In this document: positions 10,601 through 22,600 of the stretch, in pieces
Numbering within the stretch: the first letter of the stretch is position 1
How the letters are laid out: every line of letters begins with the position of its first letter
Translations under genes and position numbers: made by a program
Notes under the pieces: model-generated
Told to the model about the DNA's origin: nothing
Database searches by the model: none
What the model saw: only the letters and a program-made list of their open reading frames with translations
Assembly (NCBI GenBank): GCA_023634235.1
Contig: JAMKCF010000012.1
Coordinates: 62,001-126,000 of the forward strand
Reading direction: 5' to 3'
DNA length: 64,000 nucleotides
Origin: Pisaster brevispinus
Taxonomy: Eukaryota; Echinodermata; Asteroidea; Forcipulatida; Asteriidae

Positions 10601-13600
10601 TAGAATGCAGTGGCTGAGTGATAGTGCACTGGACTCAAATTATAACGTGTTAAGAGTGTCACGTGACTGTCAGTTAAGGTCCCTGTCATGGCACCCGTGT
10701 CCTTGGGGGGTCTGGAGGTTCAAGTCCAGCTCTAGTCACTTTTTCTTTGTTCAAACCAAATCTAATTTAAAAAGTTAACCCAGTCAGTTGATTTTCCCTT
10801 GATGATTGGATCTCATACAAGTGCTACGTGTACTTACATGACTTACATGTAGCTTATTTGTCATTAAAATGATAAGCGCTTTGTGAAAGTTTGTGTCACA
10901 CACCTGTAGATAGGCTTTAAAAAATTTGTTATCAGAACCAGTTACCGGTAGTATTATGATTACATGTAGCAATATACATGTATGATTGTGTACAATAGTG
11001 CTCAACATTATTCATTTCATAGGGGCAGTAGAACCTGTATAAATTTAGTAAGGCAAAATAGAATTCAAAACTTTGATGCATAGTAGTGCAGAATAGAAAC
11101 AACCATCAGGTGTAGTCTGGACTATTACATTTCATGTGGTGATGCATTGATCCTAAGTGAAACAGTGAAATGGAAAAGCCGGATTTCACCAAGTGATCCT
11201 ATTCTGCAACAATGCAGGGTGCTTTCAATGCTTTCATTTTGTTTTTATATAACTCACACATAGATCCTTCTCATTTGAAATTTGTCACATTGAACAGAAA
11301 ATAGACACGGAAACATTTCCACCCTATACTCTGAACATTCTAACATGGCTAACTCCATGTAGGGGCACCAACCTTGTCCTCCTTGACTTGACTTTACCTC
11401 GTTTGGACATACATGGGCGGGGAATGATTATTGTGGAAACAACACTGCAAAAAAGTGTCCATTCCAACAATTATCTATAATTGGACTCCAATGTTACACA
11501 TGTTACATACATCATAATTATTCACATTTTGGAAATTTACCAGTATACCCGTGGCAAAATAAAGGATGACACTTTACCCATGTTCAACCATTCCAATGAT
11601 GGAACTTTGCGTTTGTTTGATAATGAATAAGTTGTAATGTTCTTTTGTATGCATTTTTGCAGCCACTACAGAACCTGTATTTGGCAAGGCGTAACAGTGA
11701 TTGTTCTGAATATAGTTCTTCTGATGTTATAAAGACATCTATGCACAAAGCACTTCGAGCTAAGAAGGTGCTACTGATGCAAACAAGAGGCAGAGAGGTA
11801 TGTACTATAGGATAAGGTCAAGGTCAGACTGTATCAATCAATGTAATTTATATGTAAGGGCTACATGTGTATAGTAGAAGACATCTCATGGACAGTCTGT
11901 TATGTCTGTTAATGTATGGAATGGGCCCTTTATCTAACTCATGTGCATACATACTATGCACAATACAAATATTAGCCCTGCGAAGCAGGCTGATATTTTT
12001 TCGTTATCACACATGCACGAGTGGATTACGAAAAAGTGTCTGCACCCTATGGGATTACCATACATGTATCTGCCAAATTGTTCTGGGCAGGGCCCAGGGT
12101 GCTATGTTTAATTTCACCGGAACAAAGAGGGACACAAGGTACTGACAATCACACCTTGTAATGTAGGGATTATGTAATCCCAATTCTAGACCTTTGACCT
12201 GTTGTACAAATGTGGCATACAAGAATGGACATTAGGCAGTTGGGCCGCCACCATTGTTTATCCAAGGTTCCAAGATTCCCGCGTAGCTTGTCAGATTATT
12301 GGCTTGGCTTACAGCTAAGCAGGCCCGTAACCAGGAATTATTTCTTTTGGAGGGGGGAGGGGGGGGGCGAGTTTGAAAGAAAAGTACATCGGTGCGTTAG
12401 CTTTGCCCTTTGCATGGGGGGTGGAATTTTTGTGAAAATGAAGGCTCAATTCAAGCCATTTGGTCCATTTTTGCGCTTTTTTTGTTTGTATGCGCACCAT
12501 TTTTGTTAACTTGTGGACTTTTTCTTTTGCTTTTAAAAATTATTTTGGGCACTCTTTTTTTGGGGGGGGCCCCCCCCCCCTCCTGTTATGGGCCTGCTGA
12601 GGTTGTGTGAATCACAGCGAGTGCCTAAACTCATATTTTCTTACAAGACAACATCAAATGCTAGTGCTTACTACATGTACATTGTATGAGAACCTTTGTT
12701 GCCTTTCCTTTCTCAAGTTAGGGTTTCATTGTGGCAATGGTATTGTCAAAGGAAGCATTTGACGAACCTCCCGTAAGCCCTGTTTTTTCCCCAGGTGTAT
12801 TTAAAGTGTACACAAATCAAAGCCCAAGCCGTGGTTTTGAAAAGGGCCTAACAAACGAAAGTAGAATAAGTGAATTGCAATTGCTTCTAAGTGTACAAGC
12901 TCTAACTTGACAAAAAGTCATATTTTTGTTGTGTCATTAAATAAGGACCACCGAACTTGAGGAGGTTTTCACATAATTGACAAAATCTAATATTACATAA
13001 TAGCAAATCATACCATAAAATTATTACTGCCAAGCTCTAAATCCCCCTTTTCGAAACCACGTCTTAGGCTCTGTTAGTTATTTGGAAAGGTGCGCTTTCC
13101 TTTTGGGTTTCAATGGAGCCCAAGCCGGGTTTCGAAAAGGCCCTAATATCAAAAACACTATATAAGAAATAATGTACAATAATTGATCTGCAAGAACACT
13201 ATGCACCCTGTAGTGTGCATGTTTTTTCGTCGTGTGAAAAGGTCTTTTCCTCCCAACAATGTATGCCTTAAAATTTAATTACAAGTCGTAACTTCACTGG
13301 AGCTTGTCGATACTTTTAAAACCTGAGGTTGTTACAGGGTACTTGTTTTCTCTTCATTGCCTACACTGCTTATCCATGAAAGAGGAGTATTAACAAAGAC
13401 ATGGATTTACTTAGTTGTGGGGGCTATTTCTTGACAAAGTAAACATCTTCACAATAGAATAGAATGGGTCAACTGATCTGGCCCTTTATCAAAAGAGGTA
13501 TTGATTGTGCCGTTCTATGAATGGTGACCCATAAATTATTAATGGTCAGGACTCAGGATACAATTGAATATAACTGATAAATAAACTCATAATCTTATTG

Positions 13601-16600
13601 CACATGTAGCAAGACTGTATTTGTTGTAGGGACAGTATGATGATATAAGATATATTCAAATGTCTTAGACAACTTGACAAAAACTTACAATGCACTAGTG
13701 TTCAAACTGAGTTGTATCAAAAATACAAAAACTGCACTCGTTAGGTGTTCGTGCACATGTGACACCTCTTGATATTGTTCTGGGGTTGGTTTTTTTTCTT
13801 CATCTTCTTCCAAGGAACTCTTCTCGGCAGCAAAACTCAAGTTAAAAACTGAATTGAACTTTTAACTCATCAGACAATTGAACCTCAAAATCAAGACGGC
13901 ACAGTTTTCATGATGTCATGATGACGTCATCAGGTGTCGAATACAAGGTTTTTAAAGTTGAAAAAAGACCATTTGCTGTATTTCATTGAATTTGTTAGCT
14001 GTGATGTTCAAAGTTTGGCATCTGATAGATGAAGTCTAGGGTATCATTTGAAAAGTTAATGCAAAAATCGTATTACTTTTACTTTCGTGTCGTTACCCCA
14101 GGTCGAAGTTTGCCTTCGATTTTTTCCTTCAAAAAGTCATTTTTGGGCTTATCTATAGCATAACTCAAGGTTGCTAATGAACTGAACATTTTATTCTATC
14201 ATAATTTGATGGCATGTCTCACGAACACCTTGTTTTTGTGATGTCACAAAAACTCAATGTCTAGTTTTTTAAATGTATTTTTTACATTAAAAATTATGAA
14301 TGTGCAGAAAACAAAAATGGTCAAAATTGGGTTGAATAGTTGTATCATTATTACATGTGATGTTGTTCCTATGAGTTTGTTACTTTGTTTTTACTGTGAC
14401 CTGTTGGCTTTTTACCATGTTTATCCCATTTTGGCCATGTATGCAAATGCTCCCCATGCATTAAAAATATACCACCAGGTTAATACATACTGGTAATATG
14501 TAATCAATGTCACCATAGTGATTTATGATGATAGTTTTGGCAATGCACCACCATACTGTTCATTCACTGTGCTTATGTCATGGTATGTGCACATAGATGT
14601 GCCACTACACAACCTGTAGATTTACAACCTGTAAGCCTTCATTTTTTTTTCAAACATGTCAAATGGTTGGTCAACTTTCAATTCACTGTAGATCCTGGAA
14701 AATATTATAAACCCTCATCGACAAAAGTTTGCAGAATAAGTGTATACACGTGTGTATGTTGTACTTTACACAGTATGGAAGAAAAACATACAAGGTTCTG
14801 ATACATTTATCTTTATTTCTTTACATGTAGGCCTATTTTATTCCATATCATACTTGGGCCAATTGAAGTATCCCAATAATGGTACATTAGGTCTGTGCGT
14901 GGAGCTTGAGCAGGCCTCATAATAAAGTACATGTATACTCAGTATAAATGCTTTCTTTATTTACTGCAACCAACCTGCTCAGTAGTGTGTGTCTGCAGCA
15001 ACGTTACCCAATTATCTTGTGTTCAAATTACTGCTTTGCTACATGGGGGGGGGGGGGGGGGGTGGGGTGGGAGGCTCGACAAAAGGTCAGGATATGAATG
15101 AACATTTAATTTTGTTTACATTTACACATGTATGTGCAGTATTAAACATACTTTTTTCAAAGCTACCTGCATGTATACATGTAATGGTAATACCATAAGA
15201 GTGGGGACAGCAGAACAAAGGAATACAAAAGGGACAATGCTGTCCTCACATTTGAATCCTTTGTATTTTTGTGTTCTCACATTTTTTCAAGCGCTAAGTC
15301 AATGGAGAGTGTTAAGTTAGAGGGACAAAGGAAAGTCTTCACATAGATAGCAATAAATTGATAGATGTACATGTATGTAGGCCTACATTATTACATAATA
15401 TACAGGTTAAGTCATATACCATGTACACGTAGGCTACATGTACATTTGGACAAGGGAAAAGCACTTGAAAATATCACTTTCTGTCTCTGCATTTAAAACA
15501 TAAAGCAAACAAATCCCATGTGCATTTGTATTTTTTTAAAACATCTTAATGTTACAGATTCAGAGTCGTATAGGCCCTAAAAATAAACTTTTTTTTTTAC
15601 TGTCAAACCTCTGTTGCAAAAGAAATTGGAACATTGTACAATATTAGGTATCGTATACAATAAAAATTATTGAAAGTTAAAAGTTGAAGAAATTACAAGG
15701 TAGGCCTGTAGTAGCTTAAAGGTTGGGTCATAGATTAGCTTTTCAATGTAATGCTGATTTAAAGGCAAATTATAAAAATGCACAATAAAAATTTAAAATT
15801 TGGCTGAAAAGTCAGCTGAGTACTGAGTCTTGAACTTACTGACAAAACAGGAAAAACTGTCTCACAAGATAGTTGAAAACATCCATGTTTAGCAAGGTGA
15901 CAGCGGTACATGTACAACATCTCTGGCTGCAGCATTTGTGAACGGACACCAACCCTCAGATTAAAACATTTAAGGGATATGGTAAATAATCCAAACAATT
16001 TTACTTCGAAGGGAATTCTTTCTCAAAATAGTTTATACATTTAGTATCAACAGCTACAGTGCTTCTCACAAAGTAAGTTTTTATGGTAATTAATGTTTGG
16101 ATTATTTACCAATCTATGACCCTACGTACATGTAGGCGGTATGTACATGTACCTTTAGGGAGTCCTACAATGTATAGATGTCCTTTCATTCAAGAACTCC
16201 ACTGCTATGTGTGCATGCAGCATGTAAACTACATGTATACTGTGTACAGTACATCCACATGTACATTGTATGCACAAACACATTGCACCATGCATGACAG
16301 GATGTAGTCACTACTCAAGGATATGACCCTGATTTATACAATAATTGTAGATATTATTTCTTGCATCACCTGATACACACCTATGTATGACTATTGATGT
16401 GTAGTACAGAAACTTGAATATGAATCCTGTGTACATGTATGAAGGCCTACTTATACATGTACCTGTACCCTGTAGGCCTACATGCCTGACCTTGAAGACT
16501 ATGGATGTGTTCATACTACATTTTTGTACATGCACTGAGCCTGTACTGATGTTAAGCAAACAATTTATTGTATTGGCTGTTGTGATGAATTCTTCAACTG

Positions 16601-19600
16601 TGCAATTAAAGTGAGTGGGCTGAAAGGGAAATTTACCTTTCTCTTCCAGTTTTGCCAACGTATATTGCGCATGTAAGCAAGTTGAAGGAACTAAATATAA
16701 AAAAAGGTCCACGCATAAACAAACTAAACTGGGTGCTTTTGAAAGTATAAAAAGGGCACGCATGTTTCAGGTAGCTAGATATTGCTTGCATTGTCCTTTT
16801 CTTTGTGTTGACCTTTTCTGCTGTATCAGGAAGTTAAAATACATGTAAGTTCCTGTCTGTGTAGTTGTTACTTGCTATTCAGTTGACTTTTCCTGTTAGT
16901 GGTTTAGTACCGGCAAAGGAAAGCTCTCTCACTACAATTCTTCTTGTATCATTTCTCAACCTTTTTGTTACCTTGCAAATGGCTTTTTCGTGCGGGCTTT
17001 TACAAGTACACATGCCCCATTAATACTTCTTTTATGGTGGAACATCAAATTGTTGAACTGAGGAAAAAAGTAACACAGCGCCCATGAGTGCGTTTCAGAG
17101 ATTTGCCAAAGCTAGGGCTTCACAGTCTAACAGTGGAACACGGCTTCTCGCCATAAGAGTAAGTATATCATGTGTGTACACTGAGTATGGTCATGCTTGG
17201 TGGAAGATTGACATTCCTTGAGTACAAGTTCATTTTATGATGTATGGTAGTATGTAAACTGTAATACATTAATGTAAATGTTATGACAGTCTTCTGTTGT
17301 TGAAAAAGTCCCACAATTATGTACAACACTAGTGTACAGTACATGCATTGTACATAACTTGTATTCAGAAGAAGAAGAACCCCCACACCAGTAACAATCT
17401 TGAATGGTAAAGAAGTTGTAACACACATTTCTGTACATAAACCACACATGTGCATCATTTGTTCTTGGAAAATAACAGTCAAATTTCCATCTTCAAGAGT
17501 TTAATAAAAAACACAAGGCAATAAACCAGTGATAGTATGTGACACTAAAATCCTGATATTAATGTCTCTTTTATATAAATTTGTTGCTTGTAATATTCAT
17601 GTAATGCTGATAAATCTACAATCATGCATGGTAAGTAGGGGAAAACAATATTTTTGTACAATAAACATTACATTGTACATGAAAATTGTATCATACAGGT
17701 ATTGTCTGTTCATTATTTGTTTGTTTGTTTGTTTTTTGGGGTGTTTATTGAAATGTTTGTTAGTAGGGTTTTTTGCCCGTGTGAAGCACTGTATACTCAG
17801 TACTTTCCCGAGTCCTGTGAAAAAAAATCCATAGGCATATCACTCAGATGGGATTCAAACCCACGACCTTTGCCATGCTAGAGCAGATGTCTTACCACCA
17901 GACCACCTATATCTAGCTAGCCTGGTGGCTGCAGTTCAAATCCTATATATTTAGCATGTTTTACATGTAAATTTTTTGTTGAGGATAAAGAATATCATTT
18001 GTTTTTTGGTTTTTGTTTTGTTGTTTTCCCTCGTTACACCAATTATGTTTATTTTAAAGCACTCTATACTCAGTACTTCCCTGAGGCCTGTGAAAAAAAG
18101 CCCATGCATATCACTCGGTTGGGATTTGAACCCATGACCTTTGCCAAGTAAGAGTAAATATCTGGATATTAATTGTCTGGATAGTTGGTACTGGTGCCAA
18201 TGTTCAATCCTACATTGTGCCCATCACAAACATCTCTGAACATTGTATTATTTCATTATTGACTCACTTTTGTGTTGTATTTTTGTCTCAACAGTCACTG
18301 GCAGCTTCAGATGGAGGTAAGTTGTTCTCATTGCCACATGCACATTGTACTACAGTCAAATTTTTAACATGCAACATTAGTAAATAATACATTTGTTTGT
18401 TTGATGTGAAGCAAGCATTAGACAAACAGTTTAAGGGAAAAGTAATGGGGTTTTTTTCCAGTTCAACTTGTTAAATTAAAATTGCTCTTTCGGAATATGC
18501 AAAGGTGCATGGCCGTTCAAAGATTGTGTAATATTTTGTGATAAATGGTGTATGTAATGTTCTTGACTTATAACATGTATAAGTTCATCATAAATGTTCA
18601 TCAATGTTCAAGTATGTTTTCCAAAATCGAAAAGGTATGTTTTTAATTCTTAGATTAGATATCTCTCACAATAAAACACTAATAGGAAGTCTAGGAGTTT
18701 CTATGCACTAAACATAAAGCACATTAGCAGCTTGCATAACTATTTCTTTATACCCATTCTTTGGGGTCTTTCAATAGAACTGGATTCACCAGAAGCAGAC
18801 GTATCAGTCAAGAGTGACGGAAACCGGTCAAATCCAAACCTACTTCAGATTAGTGATGGACAAGAGGTTGGTCGGGTTTCAAGTTGGGCTGTCAGCTTTG
18901 AGCGTCTGTTGCAGGATGAGCTTGGTCTTGACTGTTTCACGGTAAATTATGCAAAGGATATGAAACTCTATTATAACACCTTTTAGCCCAGTGGTTGAAG
19001 AAGCCCTTGAAGGGGGCAAACTGTTTCTGATATGTCCTTGGATGGGTGTGGGTGTGTGTGAGCGCGTCTACCCATTGAAACCGAGGACTTAAACAAAAAG
19101 GGATCCGGGTGTTTGACAGAGCGAGGACGTCCTTGCTTCACTTTTGTGTACAAAAGTAATGGGGACAATGCTAAAAAAAACTAAGTCCAAACAATTGGAG
19201 AACAAAGTCCTCGATTTACGGGATTTACAGACAGAAGGACTTGGCATTATCAACGCCAAACTTGGTGTGTGGATTGGTCTTTGGATCTCCCAGTAGCCTA
19301 TTGTTATGGACCTCCTTGGTCAAATGTCAATGTCATTATGGCTAAAACAAGAGAAAAATTGTCGGAGCAATAACTCAAGAATGACTTGGCATATCAACTC
19401 AAAAAATTTGATGTGTGGACTGGATTGGTCTTGGGATCCCCCAGAAGCCTATCATTTTAGACCACCTAGGTCAAATGTCAAGAAACGGACCGGCTTGCGG
19501 GGATTTTGTGTTTACCAAACACAACTTTTCTTGTTTTTCAACAGTCAGTTACATTTCTGCCAATTTGATGAGCAGTAGGGAAATTGATTTATAATTGTTT

Positions 19601-22600
19601 TATTCAGAATATATTTAAAAGATTATAATTGTTTGTTCTCCTTCACTTTCCCTTTACATTTTTATAATAATAGAAATTTCTCAAGAGGGAATTCAGTGAA
19701 GAAAACATAATGTTTTGGATTGCTTGTGAGACAATGAGTAAGATGACAAGTAAAGCGGAGGTAAGTATTTTGTCTCTGTCCCTAAAAAGAAATATTTACT
19801 TCAACTGTCCATAGTAATTTTTTCCCTACAGTGGTGATAGTTTGTCAAAAATTTAAACAAAAGGAATGACATTAACAAAAGCAGAAGTCTTAATGCAGCC
19901 TTTTGCCAGTGTAAAAGCTTGTACAGAACCGGAGTAGGGTGTTTATTCCACTAGGGTTAATGACATACTTGAAGCATCATCTTGCTGACGTCTTGTTGAT
20001 GTTTTAGTCATTTGGCTAGTCTCTTTATAATTTTTTTTTTATAAATGCAGTTTTTTTTCATTTGGCTGTTTACTACATGATGGGAATCGACCATTGTAAA
20101 CTGTCATGTTTTGTTATTATTTGTCAACTGTGTTGAGATCTTTCTGTTTGTGTCTGTTTGCATGCAGTTAAAGCGTATGGCTGATCACATCTACAGTAAA
20201 CACCTGGCTGATGAAGCCTCCATGCCAGTCAATTTAGACAGCAGCTGTCGATTGAAGGTAGTTCAAGCCCTCAAAAGTCCAACACCAGAGATGTTTAAAG
20301 TTCAGCAGCAACAGGTGAGTGATTCTACATGCATAAATACATTGTGCCTGTTCTAAACACTAGTATTTTGTAAGAATAACATAAACATTTGACGTGATTA
20401 AATAGTGTTTCATCAGAAAGAAAAAACTTGTATAGTACCAGCCTTTCAAGATTGTTTGTGGTGTTCAGGGTGTTCATGCTTTTTCAACATTTATACCAAA
20501 ATGGGTTAACATATAAAGTATATGACCAGAAATTATACTACTTTTGTATTGATCATTAACAGATCTTCAAACTGATGAAATATGACAGTTACTCTCGCTT
20601 TCTGAAGAGCAAAGTTTATCAAGACTGTCTCTTGGCTGAAATGGCAGGAAACCCTCTCCCCATATCTATCAGCCGTGAACGGAGTGATGAAACTTCCACA
20701 GGAAGTGTTAGCAGTGTTGACGACACCTCTGAAGATAGTAAGAAAGGGGCACAACAAGGTCAAAAGGGAAGTAAGAAAAAGGTGAGACAATCTATGGGTG
20801 CTGAGGAATGCTTTCCATCTTAGATGACTTCCATCTCCCCCTCATGCTTTCTCTCTCACATTCTGACATGGATTGACGTGTGCTCTATCATGTCTATTGA
20901 AAATCATATCTCTCACTTTCTGACATAGAATGATGTATGCTCTGTTCAACATATTGAAAATCCTATCTTATTTACTACCCCAAGTGCCTGGCAAACTGGT
21001 GATCATTCATATTCATAGTGATTGTTTTGCATGCAGTTTGTTGTTGTTAGATATGTACATGTACTACTTTTCTTAGCCATGTAATTTGTAGCATTCTTCT
21101 TGGACATGTTGGATAGATGTGCATGACTGACTGCATTGTTTCTCTCATGTGTAGTGATCTTTGCATTATGTAGTAAGTACATGTACATCTACAGCGTTTC
21201 ATGGGCACATTGCAATTATCTTTAAAACATTAATTTTATTCTATTCCACTTGAAAACTAAAATGGAAAAATGTACCTTTCAAATGTTACATTTTTTAAAG
21301 GGCAGTTTACTATCCAAATGAAATACAGGAACAAAATAGGTAAAATATTTCACTTAAAAGTATTTGTACCAAAAATTATGGGAACATACATCTTTCTTTG
21401 TCAATATTAACTGTCAGCATTTACCATGGTGTTGTCTAAAGAAATAATGGTTTATCTAACAGGTCTAACAAGCTGAATTCTTTACTTCTTCATTGTTGTG
21501 TAAAGGTAGATAGATATGCACGAGTGACTGCATAGACCCCTTGCATATTGCGCAACGCTGCTGTTATGCTTAGGTCACGCCCACATTTTTATGCACCAAC
21601 TACATGTACATTTACATGTATCGTTCGATGAGGTGCTTCCTTTTGCGTCAGAGAGGACGCTGTCTGAGAGTGTGATGTCATATGCAAGGGGTCTTTTTTT
21701 TTACTCATGTGTAGTAATCTTTGCATTTGCACATTGCACTCATCTTTAAAACATTCATTTTATTCTATTCCACTTAAAAACTCAAATGGAAAAATTTACG
21801 CTTCAAATGTTACATGTTTAAAAGAGTAGTTTAGGAACACTTCTTTGTCAACATTAACTGTCGGCATTTACCATTATGGTGTTGATTAAAGAAATAATGG
21901 TATCTAACATGTCTAACAAGCTGAAGTCTTTACTTATTCATTGTGGTGTAATGGTAGATAGATAAAGAAAGTGCACAGACATTAACAAAATGTAACTGCT
22001 AATCTAAGAAGTGGTTTGTACATTAGATGAGCAGTAATTTCTTCCTGTGGCTTGTGAGCTGGTAAAAATCTAAGCATATTTATTGTATTTTTATGCAAAC
22101 TCAATTCTTTATCAAACCGAAACAGAAGGTGTAGTTCTCTTCCGTGATACATTCTGGAGCAAAGATTTGATAAATTATTGGTTTTAGACTGAGCAAATTT
22201 GTACTAATCCTGAAGGTTTTTAAAAATACACCAGCCTGTGGAATTGTTTATGAAATTATGCAGTTCAAGTCTGTGGAAAAAACACGGAATAACTGTTCAT
22301 GTACTTAAGTGGTTTTTATGTACCATTTTATTATACATGTATATATACCCTTTCAATGTAAAACGGAGTATATTTACATGTACTAGCGATTGGCTATCAG
22401 ATACATTTGAGTTTTAACAGAAACCTTATTCTTAAAAAAAAACTAGCTAGGTTAGTAAAAATGATGAACTTAAAATAAAGAAACCCACAACAAAAACCTT
22501 AATTTGTTTATCCCCTCTTGAAAAAATTTTCAAGCATAGATACTTGAAAATGGGTTGTTGAAAATTATGTGTAGATCATAAAGAAAAGTGTTCTCAAAAA

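Larger units (their letters stand above)
11798..17083. other. RGS12-type intron 2, upstream half
   Basis: No coding exon recognised over about 5.3 kb. It contains a MITE-like element at 12320-12596, another at 13743-14230, a G17-20 run near 15043-15070, and very many TACATGTA/ACATGTAC words at about 15350-16450. A possible promoter for a short isoform is near 16746. Blocks at 12780-13140 rich in AAGCC-GTTTCGAAAAGGG-CCTAA recur within the intron and look repeat-derived. Confidence 0.5.

Noticed and set aside
10611..10740. Functional tRNA-Leu gene
   Set aside because: A- and B-box-like sequences are present, but the region between the anticodon-like arm and the T arm is far too long and the acceptor stem pairs poorly.
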